This document shows positions 53,326 through 62,152 of a DNA stretch of 64,000 nt, piece by piece. Below the pieces are notes generated by a model that searched no databases, was not told the DNA's origin, and worked only from the letters and a program-made list of their open reading frames with translations. Made by a program: the position numbers and the translations under genes. The DNA lies in assembly GCA_019637195.1 (NCBI GenBank), contig JAHBWA010000033.1, positions 1-64,000 of the forward strand, written 5' to 3'. This DNA comes from Labilithrix sp. GTDB taxonomy: Bacteria; Myxococcota_A; Polyangia; Polyangiales; Polyangiaceae. Each line of letters opens with the position of its first letter. Position 1 is the stretch's first letter.

Positions 53326-55409
53326 TACGCGTCGTCGTCGCTCACCATCTCGGGGCGGATCGTCCGCGTGCTCGAGTCGATGTCGAGGGCGCTGCCGCCG
53401 TCGTGGTGCGAGTCGGGGGGCGGGGGCAGGCTCGAGACGCCGCTCTGACCGAGGGCGTTCTTGTGATCGAGGAACCGCAGCGTGCCGGGGCCGCTCGTCC
53501 GCTCGAGGACGGCGCGGAGATCGCCCGGCATCGGCGCCTCGATGATCAGCCGCTGCTGCGTGCGCGGGTGGATGAACTCGAGCCTCACGCAGTGCAAGAA
53601 CGTGCGGTCGAGCGCGTTCTTCTCCTCGAAGAAGCGGTTCGTGGGCGCGTGGCCGTAGCGGTCGTCGCCGAGGACCGGGTGGCCGATCGCCGCGAGGTGC
53701 CGCCGTATCTGATGGGTGCGCCCGTGCTCGGGGACCACGCGGAGCACCGAGTGGCCGCTCGCCACCGCGAGCCGGCGGTAGCGAGTGCGGGCGGGGTGCA
53801 TCTTGCCGTCCTCGCGGAGGTCGCGCGTGATCGCGCCCTTGCTCGGCGTGACCCCGCGCGCGCCGGCGACGTAGATCTTGCGCGCGCTCTCCGCCGTCAG
53901 CACCGCCTGCCACTTTGCGGCGACGTCGGGGCCCTTCGCCAGCATCACGAGGCCGCTCGTGCCGACGTCGATGCGGTGGATCGGGACCGCGTCGCTCGCG
54001 CCCGGCAGTCGCCTGGCGCGCGCGACGAGCGACGACGCGTACTCGCCCTGCTGGGTCGTCGGCTCGTGGGCTCCCTTGTCGACGACGAGGATCTCCTCGT
54101 CCTCCCACATCACCTTCGGGGTCGCCGGGCTGCTCCTGCGGAGCAGCGCGATCGTCTCCACCTCGTCGGTGAGGGGGACCATGTCGAGCGGGCGGAGCGT
54201 CGTGATGCCGTAGCCGAGGCGCGTGAAGTGGTCGAGATCGCGCGCGAGCGTGTCGGGATCGCAGGAGACGTAGGCGACGATCGGGACGTCGAGGCGGACG
54301 AGCAGCTCGCGGGCGAGCGGGCTCATCCCGCGGCGGGGCGGGTTCACGACGGTCGCGTCGAACTCGGCGTTCTGCTCGGCGAAGCGCCGGAGCGCCGAGG
54401 CCACGTCCGCCGCCTCGGCGAGGACGGGGAGCTTCGCCTTGCGAGCCGCCTCCTCGACGTGCGCGATCGCCGGCGCGAACGACTCGACGAGGTGCACGTC
54501 GGCGCCGGCCTGCGCGAGCGCGAGGGCGATCGCGCCCGAGCCGCCGTAGAGATCGAGCACCTTGAGCCGTTCGGGCTTCCCGTGGCGGGAGCGACCGAGG
54601 CCGAGGAGATCGATCACCGTCGCGTGGACGCGCTCGGCCTGCCCGCGATGCGCCTGGACGAACGAGCCGTACGTCGCCTCGTGCGTCGCGAGCCCGATGC
54701 GGTCGGGCGCGGACGACACGCCGTGGACGATCGTGGTCTCGCTGCCGAGGATCTGCGGCGACTCTCCCTCGTGGAAGTTGAGCGCGACGCCGGCGACGCA
54801 CGGCTCGTCCGCGGCGAGCGCGCGCGCGGCCTCTTCGAGCGGCGCGCGCTCGGTGACGCGGTCGCGCTGGACGACGAGCGTGACGAGGACGCGGGCCTCT
54901 CCGTCGCCGGGGCGCACCTCGCGCAGATCCACGGCCCTGAGGACGCCGCTGCCGTTCGGATCGAACGGCGCAAGCGGACCGCCCTCGGCCTCGTCGCGGA
55001 CGATCCGCGCGCGGAGGCTGGCCGCGACGGAGGCGACGATCGGCGAGACGACCTGGCAGCGCGGGATGTCGACGACCTGATGCCCGCCGCCCTTCGCGTA
55101 GAGCCCGAGCTTCCCGCCCGGCGCGACGATCAGCTTCGCGCGCGTGCGGTACTCGCGGATCGGCTCGGCGGGGTGGACGGGCTCCGTGTAGACGAGCTCG
55201 AGGGCCGGATAGCGCGAGACCGACTGAACGACGCGCCCGCGCTTGAGCGCGAGCTGCTCGCCGTACGGGAGGGCGATCACCGGGCAGCCCCCGCAGCGAT
55301 CGGCGTGCTCGCACGCCACGCGCTCCGCGTCTTCCTCGCGGACCCCGAGCCCGGAGAGGAGATCGCTCTCTCCTAGTCCAGATCCGGAGCGGGGCGGGGG
55401 CGGGTGCAT
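53325..55409 (-). CDS. Fusion of RlmD/TrmA-type uracil methyltransferase and RluA-type pseudouridine synthase
   Basis: 694 residues, ATG start. Residues about 25-430 form an RlmD-like enzyme: [4Fe-4S] Cys at 33, 39, 42 and 118 (CEHADRCGGC, IPRCQ), AdoMet loop VLDLYGGSGAIALALA, the NPP motif VNPPRRGM and the catalytic Cys in YVSCDPDTLARDL. Residues about 430-660 form an RluA-family synthase with IHRIDVGTSGLVMLAK (catalytic Asp) and EHGRTHQIRRHLAAIGHPVLGD. So one chain should make m5U and pseudouridine, probably in rRNA or tRNA. All catalytic residues are present in both halves. An acidic tail follows. The exact target bases are unknown. Confidence 0.93.
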   Translation of the reverse strand: MHPPPPRSGSGLGESDLLSGLGVREEDAERVACEHADRCGGCPVIALPYGEQLALKRGRVVQSVSRYPALELVYTEPVHPAEPIREYRTRAKLIVAPGGKLGLYAKGGGHQVVDIPRCQVVSPIVASVAASLRARIVRDEAEGGPLAPFDPNGSGVLRAVDLREVRPGDGEARVLVTLVVQRDRVTERAPLEEAARALAADEPCVAGVALNFHEGESPQILGSETTIVHGVSSAPDRIGLATHEATYGSFVQAHRGQAERVHATVIDLLGLGRSRHGKPERLKVLDLYGGSGAIALALAQAGADVHLVESFAPAIAHVEEAARKAKLPVLAEAADVASALRRFAEQNAEFDATVVNPPRRGMSPLARELLVRLDVPIVAYVSCDPDTLARDLDHFTRLGYGITTLRPLDMVPLTDEVETIALLRRSSPATPKVMWEDEEILVVDKGAHEPTTQQGEYASSLVARARRLPGASDAVPIHRIDVGTSGLVMLAKGPDVAAKWQAVLTAESARKIYVAGARGVTPSKGAITRDLREDGKMHPARTRYRRLAVASGHSVLRVVPEHGRTHQIRRHLAAIGHPVLGDDRYGHAPTNRFFEEKNALDRTFLHCVRLEFIHPRTQQRLIIEAPMPGDLRAVLERTSGPGTLRFLDHKNALGQSGVSSLPPPPDSHHDGGSALDIDSSTRTIRPEMVSDDDA

Positions 55410-55571
55410 CGAGGCCGTCCAGGATAGCTCACACCCACGCCCGCGCGAGCCACCGTCATGCAGGCGTCACGCAGGTCGTCATGCAGGCGTCACGCATCGC
55501 GTCGTCGTTCCTCGACCGCGTGGTCCGTCGCGGCGTCGTCTGACGCGCGCGAGCGCCGTCCGCCGGGCGAG

Positions 55572-56219
55572 CTAGAACTCGACGCGTGACGCGAGGAGCG
55601 TGCTCCAGAGCATCGCCTGCGGGACGCCCGGATTCTGCCCCTCGCGGATGAGCGAGGTCACGGTGGCCTCGGCGGCGACCTGCCAGCGACTCGTGAGCCG
55701 CAGCTCGAAGCCGGTGCCGAGCTGGCCGGCGACCTCGATCGCGCGGGGCGTCAGCGGCAGGTAGTTCCGGTCGACGCGCCACTGCCCTACACCCACCTGA
55801 AAGAACGGGGTGAAGCGGGCCTCGCTGAGCCGCGCGCGGCCGACGACCATCCGCGTCGACGCCGACAGGCGCATCTCCTCCACGAGGCTGAGCCGATCTC
55901 CGGCGAGGCGCGTCGAGCTCGCCCAGTCCCGCGCGACGAGCGTGACCCGCGGAGCCACGCCGAACCACGCGTTGCCCATGCTCTGAGGGTTCGGATCGTC
56001 GAGCGCGGTCGGACGGCTCGCGTGCCTCGGCGCGGTCGTGGGGCCGGAGCGCTCTCCTCCGCCACGGGCGAGGCGGTCGAGCTCGACCAAACCCTGGATC
56101 CAGTCGACGCCTCGCGGCGCCTCCGCCTGCGCGAGACCGGCGCGGAGCGTCGACGCGACCGTCACGAGCGCGGCCGCGGCTAGCTTCAGGCCCATCCTTC
56201 TGCGAGAGGTGTCGTTCAT
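55572..56219 (-). CDS. Secreted beta-rich protein, probably outer-membrane
   Basis: 215 residues from the ATG of MNDTSRRRMG. Signal peptide (LKLAAAALVTVASTLRAGLAQA). The mature part alternates hydrophobic residues in strand-like stretches: NAWFGVAPRVTLVARDW, MRLSASTRMVVGRARL, FTPFFQVGVGQWRVDR, GQLGTGFELRLTSRWQVAAEA, and the last residues LLASRVEF end in Phe, as beta-barrel proteins do. It fits a small outer-membrane barrel such as an OmpW-like or transport accessory protein, with no specific family seen. Confidence 0.7.
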   Translation of the reverse strand: MNDTSRRRMGLKLAAAALVTVASTLRAGLAQAEAPRGVDWIQGLVELDRLARGGGERSGPTTAPRHASRPTALDDPNPQSMGNAWFGVAPRVTLVARDWASSTRLAGDRLSLVEEMRLSASTRMVVGRARLSEARFTPFFQVGVGQWRVDRNYLPLTPRAIEVAGQLGTGFELRLTSRWQVAAEATVTSLIREGQNPGVPQAMLWSTLLASRVEF

Positions 56220-56582
56220 CGGGTGGGAGCGCCGAACGCGACCGAGCGCGCGCGCTCGGTTCGAGCAAGCCACATGCCGCGAGCGAGCGTATCCGCGCGG
56301 TCCGGTTCGACCGGTGGCGTCCGGTCCGAACGCCCTCCGAATGGAGGCCGGCGCGCGCCGCCTACATCGGCATCATCGCGCGCGGACGGTCCTCATCGGG
56401 TGAGGACCGCGCGCATCACGTGGCGCGCGGACGAACCACATCCGTGGGTCCACGCTCGTCAAGTGCCAGGAGCCTGTACGCCGACCTCGCACCTCGCTCG
56501 CGTCGCTCGAGCCCAACGGCGCCGCGGCGGGTGCGGCAGCGGACGCACCGAGCGCGGCGCGGTGCGTGCCGTCCGAGCCGGC
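56220..56582. other. Divergent intergenic region with a 20-base palindrome
   Basis: 363 bases without a supported gene, between the outer-membrane protein gene and glycogen synthase. The only clear element is the palindrome at 56241-56260. Apart from it, no promoter is evident. Confidence 0.6.
56241..56260. promoter_or_regulatory. Perfect 20-base palindrome
   Basis: ACCGAGCGCGCGCGCTCGGT reads the same on both strands. It begins 22 bases upstream of the outer-membrane protein start and could be an operator or a transcript hairpin. No second copy was noticed in the window. Confidence 0.45.
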
Positions 56583-58130
56583 GTGTCAGACTCGACGTTG
56601 TTGGCTCCCCGCCCGTCGCCGCGCATCCTGATGATCTCCACGGAGCTCGAGCCGCTCGCGCGGACGGGCGGGCTCGGCGACGTCGTCGAAGCGCTCTCGC
56701 TCTCGCTCGCGGAGCTCGGCCTCGACGTCCTGGTCGTGACGCCACGCTACGGCGTCACGCGCCTGCCACTCCACACGACGCGCTGGGCCGAGCGCGTGCC
56801 GGCGCGCTGGGGCTGGGGGCCGGACGACGTGCGGAGCCTCGGCGTCGTCGAGCTCGATCCGGTGCGGTTCGGCTCGGGCGGCGTGCGCCGCGTCTGCGTG
56901 CTCGACGACGCAGAGCTCTTCGGCGGCCGCTCGGGGATCTACGGCGATCGGCTGGGCGCCTACGACGACAACGCCCTTCGCTTCGCGGTGATGTCGCGCG
57001 GCGCCCTCTCGGTCGCCGAGCGCGTCTGGCCGGGCGGCCCCGACGTGATCCACGCGCACGACTGGCACGCCAGCTTCGCCGTGATCTACGCCCGGCTCGT
57101 GATGGGCGAACGCTGGGCGCGGATCCCGTCGGTCTTCACCGTTCACAACCTGGAGTTCCAGGGCGTGCTCGACGAGGTTTGGCTCGATCGTCTTCACCTC
57201 CCGCGCGCGGCGTACCGACCGGAGGTGCTCTGGCACGAGGGGGCGATCAATCTGCTCAAGGGCGCGACCGCGCTCGCCGATCGCGTCACCACCGTGAGCC
57301 CGACCTACGCTCGCGAGATCCTCGGGGCGGAGGCAGGCTTCGGGCTCGACCTCCACCTGCGCGCGCACGCCGGGAAGCTCGTCGGGATCCAGAACGGCAT
57401 AGACCTCGCGCGGTGGGATCCCCAGACCGACGGGGCCATCGCCGCGCGCTTCGACGAGCGCACCGCGAAGGCGCGGCGGCCGATCGACAAGCGGGCCCTC
57501 GAGGAGGAGCTCGGCCTCGAGCCGGGGGAAGGGCCGCTCTTCGGGCTCGTCGCGCGCCTCACGTGGCAGAAGGGGCTCGACCTCCTCCTCCCGCTCGTCC
57601 CCGAGCTGGTGAACCGCGGAGCGCGCTTCGCGCTCGTCGGCGAGGGCGAGCGGAGCTTCGAGGACGAGCTCACCTGGCTCGCCGGCACGCATCCCGGCCG
57701 CGTGGCCGCGCGCATCGCGTTCGATCCCGCGCTCTCGCGGCGCGTCTACGCCGGCTCCGATTTCTTCCTCGTCCCGTCGCGCTTCGAGCCGTGCGGCCTC
57801 ACGCAGATGTACGCGATGCGCTACGGCGCGGTGCCGATCGTGACCGACGTGGGCGGCCTCCACGACACCGTCGAGCCGATCGTCGGCGGGCGGTCGACGG
57901 AGACCGGCACGGGCATCGTCGCGTCGCGGGTCGCGCCCGACGCGATCCACGCCGCGTGTCTCGCGGCGATGCGCCTCCACTCCGACGGCCGCGGGCTCGA
58001 GCGCGCCGTGACGCGCGCGATGCGCCGCGCCGGCGCGTTCGGCTGGCAGGAGTCGGCGGCGAGGTATCGGGAGCTCTACGAGCACGTCTGCGGCGCCCGT
58101 CTGGCGAGGCACGCGACCCGCGGAGCGTGA
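56583..58130 (+). CDS. glgA: Glycogen synthase (ADP-glucose type, GT5)
   Basis: 515 residues from a GTG giving VSDSTLLAPRPSPRILMISTE, the position where GlgA usually starts. It elongates alpha-1,4-glucan from ADP-glucose. GT5 motifs: ARTGGLGDVV near residue 26, in which the usual Lys of KTGGL is Arg; VIHAHDWHASF; FTVHNLEFQGV; GIQNGID; LVARLTWQKGLDLL; and SRFEPCGLTQMYAMRYGAVPIV with GGLHDTV. Only the first site departs from the norm, so activity is likely. Confidence 0.93.
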   Translation: MSDSTLLAPRPSPRILMISTELEPLARTGGLGDVVEALSLSLAELGLDVLVVTPRYGVTRLPLHTTRWAERVPARWGWGPDDVRSLGVVELDPVRFGSGGVRRVCVLDDAELFGGRSGIYGDRLGAYDDNALRFAVMSRGALSVAERVWPGGPDVIHAHDWHASFAVIYARLVMGERWARIPSVFTVHNLEFQGVLDEVWLDRLHLPRAAYRPEVLWHEGAINLLKGATALADRVTTVSPTYAREILGAEAGFGLDLHLRAHAGKLVGIQNGIDLARWDPQTDGAIAARFDERTAKARRPIDKRALEEELGLEPGEGPLFGLVARLTWQKGLDLLLPLVPELVNRGARFALVGEGERSFEDELTWLAGTHPGRVAARIAFDPALSRRVYAGSDFFLVPSRFEPCGLTQMYAMRYGAVPIVTDVGGLHDTVEPIVGGRSTETGTGIVASRVAPDAIHAACLAAMRLHSDGRGLERAVTRAMRRAGAFGWQESAARYRELYEHVCGARLARHATRGA

Positions 58131-58162
58131 CGGCCCCCTCGCCGGTCGGATACGCTCGAAGG

Positions 58163-59047
58163 ATGCTGGGCCGCTCCTCACGCACGCTCGTGTCCCTCGG
58201 CGCGCTCACGATGGTGGCAGCGGCCGCGTGTGGGCCCGGCGGCTCGCAGGTGTCCTTCGTCAGCAACGAGCGGCCCTCGGGCTACACCGCGGCGCAGGGG
58301 ACGCCGCCGCCGTCGGCCGCGCATCAGGAGCACCCGAACGGCAGCCGTGAGCTCGCGGAGGACGACCGCATCGAGCCCGAGCACCCGGCCGCCGACACGA
58401 AGCAAGAGCGCGCCCTCGTCCACATCCACGGTCCGAAGGACGTCGTCTGCTCGGGCGTCGTGCTCGGCCCCCGCCTCGTCGCCACGGCGCAGCGCTGCCT
58501 GCGCGGTCACGACAAGGGCGTGACCGCGCTAGGCCCGGAGCGCGAGTTCCGCGTCGAGATCGCCTCGAGCTCGCTCACCTGGACGAACCGCAAGGCCAAG
58601 TACGCCGTGCTCCCGCAGTGCGACGAGACGGAGCTCGACGTGGCGATCCTCGTGCTCGAGGAGCCCGCGCCGGCGCTCGTCACGCCGCTCAAGGTCGTGA
58701 GCGCGCCGAGCACGGGCGCGCGCGTCCAGGCGCTCGGCTTCGGCCACTGCGCCGGCAGCAAGACCGCGATGAAGGAGCGCGTCGGCACGGTGCGGAGCCG
58801 CGTCTCCCACGCGATCATCATCGACGTCCCGCTCTGCAAGGGGGACGTCGGCGGTCCTGTCCTCGACGGACGCGACGGCGAGGTGATCGGGCTCATCTCG
58901 CACCGCGACGATCCCGACGGCTCGCCGCTCAAGACGACGACCATCGCGCGGCTCGACACCGTGTGGGCGCGCGAGCTCCTCGCCCAGGCCAAGCTTCTCG
59001 CCGAGGGCGCCGAGACCGCGAAGGTCCACGACGTCGCCTGCCGCTGA
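58163..59047 (+). CDS. Trypsin-fold lipoprotein lacking catalytic His and Ser
   Basis: 294 residues, ATG start. Lipobox AAAAC (Cys23), a linker to about residue 80, then an S1 peptidase-like domain. The usual TAAHC is TAQRC (108-112), so the catalytic His is Arg. The Asp region is kept (ELDVAILVL). The usual GDSGGP is GDVGGP (228-232), so the nucleophile Ser is Val. It should not cleave peptide bonds and may act as a binding or regulatory surface protein. It is 32 bases after glgA, but the relation is unclear. Confidence 0.82.
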   Translation: MLGRSSRTLVSLGALTMVAAAACGPGGSQVSFVSNERPSGYTAAQGTPPPSAAHQEHPNGSRELAEDDRIEPEHPAADTKQERALVHIHGPKDVVCSGVVLGPRLVATAQRCLRGHDKGVTALGPEREFRVEIASSSLTWTNRKAKYAVLPQCDETELDVAILVLEEPAPALVTPLKVVSAPSTGARVQALGFGHCAGSKTAMKERVGTVRSRVSHAIIIDVPLCKGDVGGPVLDGRDGEVIGLISHRDDPDGSPLKTTTIARLDTVWARELLAQAKLLAEGAETAKVHDVACR

Positions 59048-59284
59048 CGCGCCGCTTCTCGGGAGGCCGCGAGGGCGTCGGAGCGACGCGGCGGTTCGAT
59101 CGCACGCTGTCCTCGCGCTCGGGCGGGCCTCGAGGCGCGCGTCCTCGCCGCGTGCGGTGCCGCGACGCGGGCGCGCTCGTCGCCGACGTGCGACGTGCGC
59201 GCTCGTCGCCGGACGAGGCGCTCCAGAGGTAAGCTCGGGCCACGCTGGCGCGTGGGTCCCGTCGCTGGTGGGGAGGGAGGGAGG

Positions 59285-60001
59285 ATGTCGCCGATGCCCG
59301 TCGCTCTGGATTGGCGTGACGTCGCCGTGCGCCTCGCGCTCACGGTGATCGCCGGGGCGCTGTTCGGCCTCAACCGCGAGGGGCACGGCGGGCCGGCCGG
59401 GCTCCGGACGACGATCCTCGTCTGCCTCGCGGCGTCGACGGCGATGCTCCAGGCGAACGCGCTGCTCCCGATGACGGGGCGCGCCGCCGACGCGTGGGCG
59501 ACGCTCGATCTCATGCGTCTCCCGCTCGGCATCCTGTCGGGCGTCGGCTTCATCGGGGCGGGCGTCATCTTCCGGCGGAGCGATCTCGTCCTCGGCGTCA
59601 CGACGGCGGCGATCCTCTGGATCACGACCGCGATCGGCCTCTGCTTCGGCGGCGGACAGCTCGTCCTCGGCGTCGCGTCGACGGCGCTCGGCCTCGTCGT
59701 CCTCTGGGGCTTCAAGTGGCTCGAGCAGTACATCCGCCAGGATCTGCGCGCCGCGCTCGTGCTGACGACCACCGAAGGCGCCCCGGCGAGCGACGAGGTC
59801 CGTCGGCTCCTCGAAGAGGAGGGCTACCGTGTCGCCGGTGAGGCCCTCCGCTACGGCGAGTCCGCGCGCGAGCTCCGCTACGACGTGCGCTGGCGCGGGC
59901 ATCGTCGCGAGGTCCGGACGCCGGGCTTCGTGGCCGCGCTGGCAGCGACGGCGGGCGTTCGCGACGTGTCTTGGCGCCCCGAGGGCTTGGGCGAGCTGTG
60001 A
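59285..60001 (+). CDS. MgtC/SapB-family membrane protein
   Basis: 238 residues with GGGAGGGAGG before the ATG. The N-terminal half holds about five helices with the family signature GALFGLNREGHGGPAGLRTT and GVGFIGAGVIFR. VTTAAILWITTAIGLCFG follows. The C-terminal 80 residues form a soluble ACT-like domain. MgtC proteins regulate membrane potential, phosphate uptake or cellulose synthesis by binding partner proteins. The context here gives no partner. Confidence 0.92.
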   Translation: MSPMPVALDWRDVAVRLALTVIAGALFGLNREGHGGPAGLRTTILVCLAASTAMLQANALLPMTGRAADAWATLDLMRLPLGILSGVGFIGAGVIFRRSDLVLGVTTAAILWITTAIGLCFGGGQLVLGVASTALGLVVLWGFKWLEQYIRQDLRAALVLTTTEGAPASDEVRRLLEEEGYRVAGEALRYGESARELRYDVRWRGHRREVRTPGFVAALAATAGVRDVSWRPEGLGEL

Positions 60002-60032
60002 CCGGGCCGTGCTCCTCACGCGCGCGGGCGCC

Positions 60033-60068
60033 TCGCCGTCGCGCGGGCAGCATCGCCGTCGCGCGGGC
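60033..60068. repeat. 16-base direct repeat with 20-base period
   Basis: TCGCCGTCGCGCGGGC occurs at 60033-60048 and again at 60053-60068 in the gap between the convergent MgtC and phospholipase-like genes. No hairpin or T-run was found in this gap. Confidence 0.6.
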
Positions 60069-60100
60069 GAGCGGCGGGCATCGACGGAGCGCGCGGTGGC

Positions 60101-61975
60101 TCAGAAGCGGACGAAGTAGAACCGCCCGTCCGCGGCCACGCGCAGGAAGACCATGAGGTTCCTGCCGAGGAGGCGCTCCGTAGCGCCTCGCAGCTCTTCG
60201 TAGTGCCAGGTGATCCCCACCCCGAGCTGAGCGAGACCTCCGCCTCCCAATCTCCCGGAGAACTTGGGCTTGGTCCTCGCCTCGAAGACGGGGAGCTCGA
60301 GCTCCCAGGAGTGCGCGGCGCGCGGGATGTCCGCCTTCCAGTTCTCGCGCTCGAGGCGCGACAACGCGACCTCTCTGCCGACGATGAACTGCCCGGTGAA
60401 CGGGCCCATCATGAAGACCTTCTCGAGCCGCCACGGGAGCAGAAACGGCGCGCCACCTTGCGCCGCGCGGATTCCCAAGTCGAGGAACCTCTCCGTCGAG
60501 AACGGCAAGACGAGGAGCCCGTAGAACAGGACGTCGCCAGGGAAGATGAGGAACGGCATTCTCACGCGGCCCCCCACGCTGAAGCGTTTGGGGATGGCGA
60601 CGGGCTCGCCGCCGGGGTCGAGCGAGAATTCCTTGGAGTTCGCCGTCGCGAAGCCGTGAACGAACGCGAGCGCGTCCATGCCCTCCGTCACCGCCCCGGC
60701 GAGCGCCACGCCGAGACCGAGACCGACCTCCAGGCTCCCCCGGCCACGCGGCGTGTACGGAGTGCCGCCCTCGTTGACGCCGGCGAGCTGCCCCAGCGCT
60801 CGCCCGCCCATCGTCCCGCGGATGAATGCGCCGATCTCGTTCTCGAAACGAGGTGGTGCGTAGCCCTCGCGGAACGGCCGCGGTGTACGCTGCATGACCG
60901 CGATGGTCTCCGGGTCGGCGAGCACCTCGCGGATGATCGACCAGTCGTGCGAGGAGACCTTCATCGGCGCGCAGATGTCGAAGTCCTCGATCGCGGCGGC
61001 GGCGCCGACCGGTCCGGGCTTGCGCCCGTCGAGGACCTTGGCGAGCTCGATGAGGCTGGCCTCGACCGCCGCGCCCGCCATCGCGATGTCGACCTTCCTC
61101 TGGAAGGCGTCGCCGTGCGCGCCGTAGTCGGTCCCGCCCCAGGTCGTGACGTCGACGCCGTGCTCGCAGTAGTAGTCGTGCGTCCCGATCCGCATCGCGC
61201 GGTCACCGTGGGTCCCCACGATGTGCCCCGCCGAGAACATGTCTTCCAGGAAGTGGAGCGCGAACGACTCCACGAGCACGGCCTGAGCCTTCATGCTGTC
61301 GTTCTGCTCGGCCCAGCCCTGCGCGGCGAGCGCGAGCGCTTGCGCGTGGTAGAGGAGGTACGCCGCCGCGCCGTTGAACTTCGTGTTCGCGCCCGACACG
61401 CGCCGGAGGTACGTCGCGAGGCTCTCGGCGCCGTACTCCTCCGAACGATCCATCAAGAAATGCACGCCGTTCTGTTGGGCGCGGAGCAGGTACTGGTTGT
61501 CGACGCTCTGCATCTCGATGTGGTCTTCGTGCCACGCGTCGATGTGCGCGTGAGGCGTGGCGAACCCCGCGTCGAGCGCGCGGATCGTCTTGTTCGCTTG
61601 CGTGAGCAGCTTCGGCAGCCACCGCGCCTTCTGGACGGTGTCCGCGAGCTCGCGGGGAGAGCACGAGTGGTCCGCCGCCAGCGCTGCCAGCGCCGGGATG
61701 TCCACGCACGTCTCCCCCGGCTTCGGCGTCGCCGAAGCGCGCGAGGCGACCTCGCAGGTCTGCGCGCCGAGGCGCTGGCGCAGCGTCGGCCACAGGGCCT
61801 CGAGCGTCCGGCGGGACGCTGGATCATCGGTCTGGAGGCGCACGAACGCCTCTCGTCCGATACGCCCGTGCTCCTCGAGGATCCAAGCGTTCGCGTCCGA
61901 CGCGGCCAATGACAGGGCCCAGACGACGACTCCGCAACCCACCCGCCGAACCGACCGAAGACGTGCCTTCGTCAT
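60101..61975 (-). CDS. Zinc-dependent phospholipase C/S1-P1 nuclease-like secreted protein
   Basis: 624 residues from the ATG at 61975. Signal peptide (VVVWALSLAASDANA) followed directly by WILEEHGRIGREAF, where Trp1 and a His would bind zinc as in PLC/P1-type enzymes. Further candidate ligands are HAHIDAWHEDHIEM and the family signature FALHFLEDMFSAGHIVGTHGDRAMR with HDYYCEHG. The last 200 residues are strand-rich (RFSVGGRVRMPFLIF, FFLPWR-like segments and a final RFYFVRF) and may form a membrane-attached or beta-barrel domain not found in ordinary family members. Substrate (phospholipid or nucleic acid) is uncertain. Confidence 0.75.
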   Translation of the reverse strand: MTKARLRSVRRVGCGVVVWALSLAASDANAWILEEHGRIGREAFVRLQTDDPASRRTLEALWPTLRQRLGAQTCEVASRASATPKPGETCVDIPALAALAADHSCSPRELADTVQKARWLPKLLTQANKTIRALDAGFATPHAHIDAWHEDHIEMQSVDNQYLLRAQQNGVHFLMDRSEEYGAESLATYLRRVSGANTKFNGAAAYLLYHAQALALAAQGWAEQNDSMKAQAVLVESFALHFLEDMFSAGHIVGTHGDRAMRIGTHDYYCEHGVDVTTWGGTDYGAHGDAFQRKVDIAMAGAAVEASLIELAKVLDGRKPGPVGAAAAIEDFDICAPMKVSSHDWSIIREVLADPETIAVMQRTPRPFREGYAPPRFENEIGAFIRGTMGGRALGQLAGVNEGGTPYTPRGRGSLEVGLGLGVALAGAVTEGMDALAFVHGFATANSKEFSLDPGGEPVAIPKRFSVGGRVRMPFLIFPGDVLFYGLLVLPFSTERFLDLGIRAAQGGAPFLLPWRLEKVFMMGPFTGQFIVGREVALSRLERENWKADIPRAAHSWELELPVFEARTKPKFSGRLGGGGLAQLGVGITWHYEELRGATERLLGRNLMVFLRVAADGRFYFVRF

Positions 61976-62152
61976 GACGTGCCCCCTTCCACCGCGCTGC
62001 GCTGGGCGGCCGATCGAGCGGGATCTTGGCGCGTCGATGCGGCGACGCGCCATCACCCTTGCGGGTGAGGCAGAGTCCCGACCGGAATAGTCATGTGGCG
62101 CGGCGCTCGCCGGAGGCGCGTCCACGCCGCGCTCGGCCCTCGCCGCGCGCGG

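Noticed and set aside
51784..55314. 1176-codon open frame on the minus strand across 51784-55314
   Set aside because: It runs antisense to the flavoprotein gene and in another frame over the methyltransferase-synthase gene; it is Arg/Ala-rich with no domain. It is a by-product of high GC.
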